Assembly (NCBI GenBank): GCA_046758085.1
Contig: JBHHZP010000047.1
Coordinates: forward strand, 1-23,422
Source: VRUB01 sp046758085
GTDB lineage: Bacteria; Pseudomonadota; Gammaproteobacteria; Acidiferrobacterales; SPGG2
Reading direction: 5' to 3'
Length of the DNA stretch: 23,422 nt
Shown one piece after another: positions 17,249 to 23,422 of this stretch (position 1 is the first letter of the stretch; the number at the start of each line of letters is the position of its first letter). The translations under genes were made by a program, and so were the position numbers. The notes beneath the pieces are model-generated. The model was not told where the DNA came from, did no database searches, and worked only from the letters and a program-made list of their open reading frames with translations.

Positions 17249-17991
17249 TCGTCGTGTTCCCGTTGTGCGATTACCCCCGCTTGCTGTATGAAGACACGCG
17301 TGGTTTCCGCCTGCCTTTGCGCGAAGAATTCCCGGTAGCTGTCATCGTAGGCAATGCGTGACGCCACCACCGTGTCGAAATTGCTCAGCAGCCCGAGTAA
17401 AAGCTCGCATACCTCGCGCACAGCGTAGTGCGACGAATCATTAGCGGTGGTGTAGTCACAGAGTTTTTGTGCTATCGCGTACTGCCTGAGCAACGGGCTG
17501 GCGGGGCGCTGTACCAGACAGCGGATACCGCACATGGCGGCCATCCCGAGGTCGTTGATATCGTCGAAAACGCAAGCGATTTGCCGGGGCTCGATGTCGT
17601 GTGTGGAGCAGATGTGCGTGAGCGCGAGCCTTTTGTCGTTTATGCCGACGTACACGTTGTGGAAATGCTCGCGCCGGGCGAACTGGATAGCCGTGGGATT
17701 GTCTTCGCCGCTGACCAGCGTACTGCTGGGAAGCCGCCCTGCCTTGCGCCATAGCCCGTAACGCAACATGTTGGTGCCCATGGAGTCGGCTTCGCTGAAG
17801 GTGTTAGGCTGTCCGTGGCCCTTGAGGCCGGCGTTGAACACCCCGTCCCAGTCGAACACCAGCGCCCGAATGTCGGCAAGCTTCGCTGCCAACTCGACAG
17901 CCGGCGTTACGAACACGGCACCCGCGGCGGTGAAATGTCCGCATAGGGCTTCAGTATCCTTGTCCGGCTTGTGGGTCGGGTTCCTATCCAA
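17236..17991 (-). CDS. KdsC-like HAD phosphatase (Kdo-8-phosphate phosphatase family, divergent)
   Basis: A 251-residue C0-type HAD hydrolase. Motif I is FDWDGVFNAG (Asp47 and Asp49), motif II LVSGED (Ser94), motif III the Lys120 in GINDKRLAL, and motif IV FDDINDLGM (Asp143, Asp144). The order and the closing AVREVCELLLG match KdsC, which removes phosphate from Kdo-8-phosphate. It differs from standard KdsC (about 170-190 residues) by about 40 extra residues at the front and about 50 at the end (with YREFFAQRQAETTRVF). Similar tails occur in HAD enzymes of other ulosonic acid pathways, so the substrate may not be Kdo-8-phosphate. The listed start is a TTG overlapping the transaldolase-CBS stop by 8 bases. 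A GTG at 17916 is an alternative. It is the third gene of the kdsA unit. Confidence 0.75.
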   Translation of the reverse strand: MDRNPTHKPDKDTEALCGHFTAAGAVFVTPAVELAAKLADIRALVFDWDGVFNAGLKGHGQPNTFSEADSMGTNMLRYGLWRKAGRLPSSTLVSGEDNPTAIQFARREHFHNVYVGINDKRLALTHICSTHDIEPRQIACVFDDINDLGMAAMCGIRCLVQRPASPLLRQYAIAQKLCDYTTANDSSHYAVREVCELLLGLLSNFDTVVASRIAYDDSYREFFAQRQAETTRVFIQQAGVIAQREHDEWPR

Positions 17992-19009
17992 GAAGGCCCA
18001 GCTTCACAAGATCCTGAATATCGAGAATGCCGAGAGGAACGTTGTTTTCCAAAACGATGATACTGTCAATCTCGTGCTCGTTGAACAGATTGACGGCTTC
18101 GTAGAGCAAGGCATCCGCTTGAATGGTGATGGGCTCGGTCGAGTAGCCGGTCTGAGCCAGGGTCTCGTCCATGATCTTCGGCCCCTGTTGTTGTAGCTTG
18201 CGCCGAATATCGCCGTCCGTGAACACCCCTGCCAGGTTGCCTTTGTCGTCGACCAATGTGACTGCACCGAGGCGTGATTCCGTCATCTTCACCAGGGCTT
18301 TGGTGAGGGTATCGGCGGGCCGACACACGGGGTTGTGCTCACGAATTACTTCCTTTACCAGAGTGGTCATCAGTCGCGTGTGCTCGAAGAACTGATTCGC
18401 ACCCACGGTTGTGAGCGAGTTGTCGCACAGGCGCTTGAGCACACCCCACGGCACGGTGCAGACGTGAACCCCGGCAAGCATCGCCTGGCGCACGTGTTCC
18501 GGATAACGCACGGAGGAGAACATGATCTTCGCCGGGTAGGTGTACTTCTCTGCAATGTTTACACACTGCTCGAACAGTTTTATGGCGTCGTGCCCCTGGT
18601 CCTGCAGCCGGCCGGCCAGCGGACAGACGTAGGCGGCACCGGCGGCCATGGCCATATACGCCTGGTTCAGGGTGTAGACAAGGTGCACGTTCACTCTGTG
18701 GCCTTCCGCCGTGAGTGTGTTGCACGCACGCACCCCCTCGTTTGAAACCGGAACCTTGAACACCGGCTTATGTTCCAGCGGCAAGGTCAACAACCGATGG
18801 GCCTCGCCCACGATCTGGTCGTGGGTTTCACCGAGCGCCTCCACCTGCAGCTCCGGAACCATGCCTGAGAGTTTCACGATGGCGCCGTCGATGTCGGTGA
18901 TGCCATGCCGATGCATAAACGTGGGGGTAGTCGTAAGTCCCTTGAGGAAGCCGAGCTTGAAGGCCTCGTCTATTTCTTTGAAATCGACTGAATCCAGATA
19001 CAAGTCCAT
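17984..19009 (-). CDS. Transaldolase/F6P-aldolase-type barrel fused to a KdsD-like CBS pair
   Basis: A 341-residue fusion. Residues 1-220 form a small transaldolase-family barrel: MDLYLDSVDF (Asp6), GLTTTPTFM, the Schiff-base lysine Lys85 in VFKVPVSNEG, VNVHLVYTLNQAYMAMAAGA and YVCPLAGRL. The position that is Phe in transaldolase and Tyr in fructose-6-phosphate aldolase is Leu131 here, so the substrate may be unusual. Residues 226-341 are two CBS motifs, and LAGVFTDGDIRRKLQQ and GILDIQDLVKLGLL closely follow the CBS tail of KdsD/KpsF arabinose-5-phosphate isomerases. The gene sits 9 bases after kdsA and overlaps the KdsC-like gene, the slot where KdsD often lies. Inferred role: supply of arabinose 5-phosphate or a related sugar phosphate to KdsA by aldol addition (for example glycolaldehyde plus glyceraldehyde 3-phosphate), with CBS regulation. 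Confidence 0.85.
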   Translation of the reverse strand: MDLYLDSVDFKEIDEAFKLGFLKGLTTTPTFMHRHGITDIDGAIVKLSGMVPELQVEALGETHDQIVGEAHRLLTLPLEHKPVFKVPVSNEGVRACNTLTAEGHRVNVHLVYTLNQAYMAMAAGAAYVCPLAGRLQDQGHDAIKLFEQCVNIAEKYTYPAKIMFSSVRYPEHVRQAMLAGVHVCTVPWGVLKRLCDNSLTTVGANQFFEHTRLMTTLVKEVIREHNPVCRPADTLTKALVKMTESRLGAVTLVDDKGNLAGVFTDGDIRRKLQQQGPKIMDETLAQTGYSTEPITIQADALLYEAVNLFNEHEIDSIIVLENNVPLGILDIQDLVKLGLLG

Positions 19010-19018
19010 GCTGTATCC

Positions 19019-19855
19019 CTAGTCAGTTGCGATTCTATTTACAAGATCGTGGATTTCGATGAGCGGCTGCACGAACCCTTCCATTTGCCCCAGATAGTAC
19101 TGGCTCGCCGCATCGCACATGGCTTTTGGTGGTTCGGGATGGGCCTCTATGAACAGCCCATCGACGCCGGCAGCAACACCCGCCCGCGACAGTACCGGGA
19201 GGAACTCGCGCGCGCCACCGGTGGGATCTTTGCTCGGGATCCCGTACTTGCGGATAGCGTGCGTAATATCGAATATTACGGGGTAGCCGATCTGATTTAG
19301 CAGGTGAAAGCTGCGTGGGTCAACGATCAGGTCATTGTAACCGAAGGTGTAACCGCGCTCAGTGATTAGAATCTTATCCGAACCCGAAGCCTCGATCTTC
19401 TTGACCGGGTTGGCCATGTTTTCGGGCGCAAGAAACTGGCCGTGCTTCAGGTTCACGACTGCGCCCGTACGTGCCGCTTCCACCACCAGGGCGGACTGCA
19501 TGCACAGATAGGCGGGAATCTGAAGAACATCGACTACTTCGGCCGCCGGCTTCGCCTGCTCGGGGTAGTGTATGTCCGTGAGCAGCGGGAGCTCGAACTC
19601 GCGCTTGATCTTAGCCAGTACTTTCAGCCCCTCGTCCAGTCCCGGGCCCTGGTAATACTCGAGCGAGCTGCGGTTATCCTTGCTGAACGAAGACTTGAAT
19701 ATGAGCGGCAGCTCCAGTTTTTCCGCGATCTGTTTGAGCCGCTCGGCGGTATGCATCATCAAGGATTCGTCTTCAATGACGCAGGGCCCCGAGATCAGAA
19801 ACAGACTGTCCGAGCCGCAATCGACGTTACCGACCTGGACGTGTTTTTTTGCCAT
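19019..19855 (-). CDS. kdsA: 3-deoxy-8-phosphooctulonate synthase (Kdo-8-phosphate synthase)
   Basis: KdsA condenses phosphoenolpyruvate with D-arabinose 5-phosphate to Kdo-8-phosphate, the first committed step to the Kdo sugar of lipopolysaccharide. The 278-residue protein has FLISGPCVIEDE, the SSFSKDNRSS substrate loop, LLTDIHYPEQA, LKHGQFLAPENM, ERGYTFGYNDLIVDPR, DITHAIRKYG and the C-terminal GLFIEAHPEP, all typical of KdsA. The frame is open further upstream, but the ATG at 19853-19855 (MAKKHVQVGN) follows a GGAG by about seven bases and fits family starts. It is the first gene of kdsA / transaldolase-CBS / kdsC-like and diverges from the acyltransferase pair. Confidence 0.97.
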   Translation of the reverse strand: MAKKHVQVGNVDCGSDSLFLISGPCVIEDESLMMHTAERLKQIAEKLELPLIFKSSFSKDNRSSLEYYQGPGLDEGLKVLAKIKREFELPLLTDIHYPEQAKPAAEVVDVLQIPAYLCMQSALVVEAARTGAVVNLKHGQFLAPENMANPVKKIEASGSDKILITERGYTFGYNDLIVDPRSFHLLNQIGYPVIFDITHAIRKYGIPSKDPTGGAREFLPVLSRAGVAAGVDGLFIEAHPEPPKAMCDAASQYYLGQMEGFVQPLIEIHDLVNRIATD

Positions 19856-20254
19856 CGATGTCTCCGTGTTAGTCGGGCAAGCCAGGGGATGCATGGGATC
19901 AGGCCGCTCCATGCTGGCCAGCCGCCAAGGAAAGCGAGGGACGAGCAGTCGTGTGGCGGCATCTTACCACGGTCACAAGCACCCATCTATGCGGCGAGCG
20001 CCCCCGAGCCTGGTGGGGATTTGGACCTAGGTGCTGCCGATAATCGCCGCTGGCGCCAGTGTGCGCCCGCGCACACGGTGGCTGCTGGGGGCGGTGTTGC
20101 CGAGGCGTGGGGGTCGTTTGTTCAAACCCTCCGATGGGCCCGCTATAATGCCGCGCGCGTGGCGCCCGCAGCCGTCCCTGCCCTGCGCAAGGGTCAGACT
20201 TATTCTGTTATGGAAAAATTCGATGCTCATCCATAATACACGCCTCATTGCGTC
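19856..20254. other. Divergent region kdsA / lipid A acyltransferase
   Basis: A 399-base gap that must hold the leftward kdsA promoter and the rightward acyltransferase promoter. A good rightward promoter is listed separately at 20121-20149. No clear leftward promoter was found. In the final 100 bases no in-frame alternative start was found for the acyltransferase, since a stop lies in that frame at 20234-20236. Confidence 0.45.
20121..20149 (+). promoter_or_regulatory. Putative sigma-70 promoter of the acyltransferase genes
   Basis: A perfect TATAAT (20144-20149) is preceded at 17 bases by TTCAAA (20121-20126, four of six matches to TTGACA). It lies about 105 bases upstream of the first acyltransferase start, so it would make a leader of roughly 100 bases. 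Confidence 0.55.
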
Positions 20255-21235
20255 GTGAGCGCTACCACCGCGACAGGGTCGCCACGGCAGCCTAAACGTA
20301 CGCATAGGCCGCCTGATTTCTATTCGTTGCGATTGCCAACAGGCTATCGGCGACCGCGTTTCTGGGTCACCTGGCTTGCCCTGGGCCTGCTGCGCCTTGG
20401 TGTGTTCCTGCCCCTCGGTGGGGCACGTTGGCTGGGCGCGCTGTGGGGCTGGATGTTTCTTCTCGTCAACGCCAAACGCCGGCGAATCGCGCGAATCAAT
20501 CTCGCGATGTGCTTCCCTGAGCTGAGCACGCAGGAACGCAGGCGGCTGCTGCGCGAACACTTTGTTAGTGTGGGGAAGAGTTACGCCGATCTCGGTTTCC
20601 TCGCTTGGGCGTCGAAGGCGCGGCTGGCGCGCAGCGCCCGCCTCGTGGGCCTAGAGCACCTCGTTGACGCGACGCGACGCGGCAAGAATGTGATCCTGCT
20701 CATACCGCACTGCCTGGGTGTCAACTATGCCTCGATCATTGCCAGGCATCACGCTATGTTCTCGATGTTCAAGCCGCCGCACAACGCCGTGGTCAACTGG
20801 TTTCTCAACAAGGGGCGCGTGCGTTTCGGTTGCGCGCTGCTGTCGCGCCATCAGGGGATGCGGCCGGTCGTGCGTGCACTCAAGCGCGGCTGGGCATTTT
20901 ACTATATTCCGGACGAGGATTTCGGGCCGGCACGCTCGGTGTTTGCGCCCTTTTTTGGCGTTCCCACGGCGACCTTGCCCACGCTCGGGCGCCTGGCCAA
21001 GATGGCGCAAGCGGTTGTAATACCGGTTTCCATTCGTATGCTGCCCGGAGGCGCCGGGCACGAGTTGGTTTTGGATCCTGCGCTTGTAGAATTTCCCACC
21101 GGTGACCCGAACAAAGATGCCGCGCAAATGAACGCGGCACTGGAACAAAGCATACGCGCGGCGCCCGAGCAGTACATGTGGACTTTCAAGTTGTTCAGAA
21201 CGCGCCCCGACAATGGCCCCTCGCCCTACACCTGA
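20255..21235 (+). CDS. Lipid A acyltransferase family protein (LpxL/HtrB-like) with HX4N motif
   Basis: A 326-residue member of the lysophospholipid acyltransferase family that adds secondary acyl chains to Kdo-lipid A at the inner membrane. It has one N-terminal hydrophobic helix (about 37-56), then INLAMCFPELS, the acyl acceptor motif region LLIPHCLGVN (146-157), GWAFYYIPDEDFG (212-224), FFGVPTAT and the closing EQYMWTFKLFRTRP. The catalytic HX4D/E dyad is altered: His152 is present, but the acidic residue is Asn157 (codon AAC at 20723-20725). In E. coli LpxL this pair is essential, so activity may be lost or changed. The start is a GTG, as a stop in frame 20 bases upstream rules out a longer form. 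It overlaps the next paralogue by 23 bases. Confidence 0.88.
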   Translation: MSATTATGSPRQPKRTHRPPDFYSLRLPTGYRRPRFWVTWLALGLLRLGVFLPLGGARWLGALWGWMFLLVNAKRRRIARINLAMCFPELSTQERRRLLREHFVSVGKSYADLGFLAWASKARLARSARLVGLEHLVDATRRGKNVILLIPHCLGVNYASIIARHHAMFSMFKPPHNAVVNWFLNKGRVRFGCALLSRHQGMRPVVRALKRGWAFYYIPDEDFGPARSVFAPFFGVPTATLPTLGRLAKMAQAVVIPVSIRMLPGGAGHELVLDPALVEFPTGDPNKDAAQMNAALEQSIRAAPEQYMWTFKLFRTRPDNGPSPYT

Positions 21236-22148
21236 GCGGCGTCGTTCGCTTCAATTGCTGCACCCGCGGCAATGGCATCGCTGGCTCGGCATCGGTGTAA
21301 TGCGCGCATTCAGCGTGTTGCCGTTGCCGGTGCTGTGGGTGTGCGGCGTGCTCCTGGGGGAGGCACTCTACCGTTTGCACTGGCCGCGCCGCGACATCGC
21401 ATTGGTGAACATTCGCAAGTGTTTCCCCGGGCTTGACGCGCGCGCGCAGCAGCGCCTGGTGAAAAAACATTTCTGCGCGCTCGGACAAACCGCACTCGAT
21501 ATCGGTATCGCCTGGTGGGCGTCGCCGGCGCGCCTGCGGCGCCTGGTGCGGGTCACGGGAGTCGAGCATGCCCGCGGCGTGCTGGAGCAGGGCAAGAATT
21601 TGATTCTGATCGCGCCCCACTTTCTGGGTCTCGAGATCGCCGGCGCGCGTATCAACATGGAGCATCCCGGGTGCGCCGTGTTCCGCCGTGTGGCTAACGA
21701 TGTTATGGATGCCGTCATGGAAAAGGCAAGGACGCGCTTCGGCGCTGTGCTGGTGGACCATAATCAGCCACTGATGCGGGTGGTGCGACTGGTGCGCAGC
21801 GGTATGCCGCTGTACTATCTTCCCGACCAGGATGCGGGCCAGCGCAGCTCCACGTTCGTGCCGTTCTTCGGGGTCCCCACGGCCACCAACGTCGTGCTCG
21901 GGCCGCTGGCCAAACTCACTGACGCGCTGGTTATGCCTTGCTTGTGCCGCCAGCTGCCGCGTGGCCAGGGCTACGAGGTGATCCTCAAGGCACCGCTGGC
22001 GGATTTCCCGTCGGAGGACGCGGTGGCGGACGCCGCGCACATGAACCGCGAGATCGAGGAGGGCATTCGCGAGATGCCCGAGCAATACTTCTGGGTGCAC
22101 AAACGCTTCAAGACGCGCCCGCCCGGTGAGCCGGATTTCTATGCGTGA
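21213..22148 (+). CDS. Lipid A biosynthesis lauroyl/myristoyl acyltransferase (LpxL/HtrB family)
   Basis: A 311-residue paralogue of the preceding gene. It has the same layout: a hydrophobic N-terminal helix (about 30-50), ALVNIRKCFPGLD, the catalytic motif LIAPHFLGLE with His136 and Glu141 (HX4E intact), YYLPDQDAG, FFGVPTAT and EQYFWVHKRFKTRPPGEPDFY at the end. It transfers an acyl chain from acyl-ACP to a Kdo-containing lipid A precursor. Which position or chain length it uses cannot be read from the sequence. The ATG start lies inside the previous gene, so translation is coupled. This is the member likely to be catalytically competent. Confidence 0.93.
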   Translation: MAPRPTPERRRSLQLLHPRQWHRWLGIGVMRAFSVLPLPVLWVCGVLLGEALYRLHWPRRDIALVNIRKCFPGLDARAQQRLVKKHFCALGQTALDIGIAWWASPARLRRLVRVTGVEHARGVLEQGKNLILIAPHFLGLEIAGARINMEHPGCAVFRRVANDVMDAVMEKARTRFGAVLVDHNQPLMRVVRLVRSGMPLYYLPDQDAGQRSSTFVPFFGVPTATNVVLGPLAKLTDALVMPCLCRQLPRGQGYEVILKAPLADFPSEDAVADAAHMNREIEEGIREMPEQYFWVHKRFKTRPPGEPDFYA

Positions 22149-22276
22149 GCACAGGTGACGGCGGCTTGCCCGAGAACGGTGTGCTTAAGTGCTTTGGGCC
22201 AATTGTCTGCATACTTGGCGATTATATTGTCATCACGAAATTCGACTCATCCCGCTTGTGCAGGAGGCTCGCAGCG

Positions 22277-23080
22277 ATGCGGGGAGTGATTGCGCGCCTG
22301 CAGGCTCGCGTTGGTGAGCGCTGGCGCGAGATGGTGCTGGTGGCGATTATCCTGGTGTCCATATTGGGGATGGTGGTCGCCGAGCCGATTGCTCAGAGCC
22401 TGGCGTATCACAACTTCGCGGATAGCCGCAGCTTTTGGGGAATCCCGAACTGTCTTGATGTCGCCACAAATATCCCGTTTCTGATTGTCGGTGTGTTTGG
22501 CTTGGTGTACACCCTGCGCCACCCGCAGCCAGAGGCACCGTGGTCATGGATCGTGGTTTTCCTGGGGATCGCCGCGGTCGGCTTCGGATCGGCCTATTAT
22601 CATTGGAACCCGAACAGCGCGACGCTGGTGTGGGACAGACTGCCGATGACCATCGCATTCATGGGATTGGTGGTGGCACTTCTGAGCGAGCACGTGCGCC
22701 CGCGGATCGAACGTGTGTGGCTGGTGCCCACGCTCGTGGTGGGATTTGCGAGCGTACTCTACTGGCACTATACGGATGACTTACGAGCCTACATCTGGGT
22801 ACAGGCAGCGCCGTTCCTGCTCGTTGTGTGTGCCCTGGCCCTGTTCAAAGGCAGCTATTCGCATCAGCGCTACTTGATCTACGCGGTCGTATTCTATGCA
22901 ATGGCAAAAATCGCGGAGTACTATGATGTAAAGATTTACTTGCTTTCGCAGCAATTTCTCAGCGGCCACTCGCTCAAGCACCTGCTCGCGGGCGGGGGCG
23001 CAGGCTTTGTCTACCTGATGTTGAGGCGCCGGCATGCGCTCCATGTGGCGTGCGCAGACGCACTTCGAGCGAGCTTATAG
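22277..23080 (+). CDS. Ceramidase-superfamily (CREST) integral membrane hydrolase, function unknown
   Basis: A 267-residue membrane protein with about seven predicted helices. The CREST (alkaline ceramidase/PAQR) hallmarks are present: NCLDVATNIPFLIVG, GFGSAYYHWNP (Ser105, His109), WDRLPM (Asp120), and GHSLKHLLAG (His231, His235). These residues form the zinc-binding active site of alkaline ceramidases. Bacterial members are usually annotated only as ceramidase-like, and the substrate may be another lipid amide. The frame is open back to 22145, but an AGGAGG at 22262-22267 sits nine bases before the ATG at 22277, so the shorter start is preferred. It lies 128 bases after the acyltransferase pair, possibly in the same transcription unit, which hints at lipid remodelling. 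Confidence 0.75.
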   Translation: MRGVIARLQARVGERWREMVLVAIILVSILGMVVAEPIAQSLAYHNFADSRSFWGIPNCLDVATNIPFLIVGVFGLVYTLRHPQPEAPWSWIVVFLGIAAVGFGSAYYHWNPNSATLVWDRLPMTIAFMGLVVALLSEHVRPRIERVWLVPTLVVGFASVLYWHYTDDLRAYIWVQAAPFLLVVCALALFKGSYSHQRYLIYAVVFYAMAKIAEYYDVKIYLLSQQFLSGHSLKHLLAGGGAGFVYLMLRRRHALHVACADALRASL

Positions 23081-23422
23081 GGTCAATCCAGATCGGGCGA
23101 GTTGTCTGTTCGCGACCCCCTTGGGTTCACTGGGCTCCCCCCAGAGCTCGTTAAGACGCTGGTCCTGACCACAGCCGTAGCGATAGAGCTTGTAACGGAT
23201 CGGGTTTTTGTGGTGGTAGTCCTGACGATATTCCTGGGCGACGTAAAATTCCGAGGCCATCGCAAGGTCGGTACCGATCGGCTTTTTAAATGGTTTCGTT
23301 CGTTCCAGCTCGGGCTTCGATTCTTCGGCGAGCCGCTCGATCGTGCGACCCGGGAATGCGTGCTCGAGCCTGTGCGCGTTGCGCGCGACCACACACACCG
23401 CTGCCGCGCTCGCCCAGCTAGC
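23075..23422 (-). CDS. MsrA-like C-terminal fragment (partial at window edge, possibly truncated)
   Basis: Peptide methionine sulfoxide reductase A repairs oxidised methionine. The last 100 or so residues here, from RLAEESKPELERTKPFKKP through QEYRQDYHHKNP to RYGCGQDQRLNELWG, match the C-terminal part of bacterial MsrA, including the conserved YxQDY..KNP segment. Further upstream, the residues up to the window edge (ASWASAAAVCVVARNAHRLE) do not look like MsrA, which should read a YRS-I-F-Y-like strand there. The catalytic GCFW motif is therefore not seen. The frame stays open to the edge, so it may be a truncated remnant, a fusion, or a frameshift just outside. It overlaps the CREST gene end by 6 bases, convergent. 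Confidence 0.6.
   Translation of the reverse strand, partial: ASWASAAAVCVVARNAHRLEHAFPGRTIERLAEESKPELERTKPFKKPIGTDLAMASEFYVAQEYRQDYHHKNPIRYKLYRYGCGQDQRLNELWGEPSEPKGVANRQLARSGLTL

Noticed and set aside
19442..20236. Long plus-strand open frame opposite kdsA
   Set aside because: It is antisense to the strongly supported kdsA gene and shows no domain features.

Overview
The window is a chromosomal segment from a gammaproteobacterium-like, moderately GC-rich bacterium. The evidence is the classic origin-proximal order, with yidC-yidD-rnpA-rpmH on the minus strand diverging from dnaA-dnaN-recF-gyrB on the plus strand, plus an apaG-apaH pair, KdsA, and two LpxL/HtrB-type lipid A acyltransferases. 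No tRNA, rRNA, CRISPR array, phage gene or transposase was seen.

Layout. (1) 1-1308, minus: start of yidC (cut by the window edge), yidD, rnpA and rpmH, tightly packed or overlapping. (2) 1491-7516, plus: dnaA, a probable oriC in the dnaA-dnaN gap (DnaA boxes plus an AT-rich unwinding stretch), dnaN, a RecF that has lost about 130 central residues in frame, and gyrB. (3) 7635-9875, minus: proline iminopeptidase, apaH and apaG as a compact operon. (4) 10253-10597, plus: a small gamma-glutamylcyclotransferase-like protein. (5) 10849-14621, minus: the methyl cycle set metK, ahcY and a divergent methylenetetrahydrofolate-reductase-like protein. (6) 15134-19855, minus: kdsA, a transaldolase-CBS fusion, a KdsC-like HAD phosphatase, the remnant of a sensor kinase (frameshifted by a 5-bp tandem duplication) and an NtrC-type sigma-54 response regulator. 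(7) 20255-23080, plus: two tandem lipid A acyltransferase paralogues and a ceramidase-superfamily (CREST) membrane protein. (8) Right edge, minus: the C-terminal part of an MsrA-like protein.

The most interesting unit is kdsA / transaldolase-CBS / kdsC-like. The CBS half resembles the CBS tail of the arabinose-5-phosphate isomerase KdsD/KpsF, but the catalytic half is a fructose-6-phosphate-aldolase-type barrel instead of the SIS isomerase. Its place between Kdo-8-phosphate synthase and a Kdo-8-phosphate-phosphatase-like protein suggests an aldolase route to the sugar phosphate that KdsA uses (arabinose 5-phosphate or a relative). This is inference and would be a non-orthologous replacement or a parallel pathway. 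Divergent from it lie the two acyltransferases. One keeps the HX4E catalytic motif and the other has HX4N, so the region reads as a lipid A/Kdo module with unusual members.

Several genes look damaged: recF has an internal deletion, the kinase remnant has lost its front and carries a frameshift, and the msrA-like fragment shows no recognisable N-terminal half within the window. This fits ongoing gene erosion, although assembly error cannot be excluded from sequence alone.
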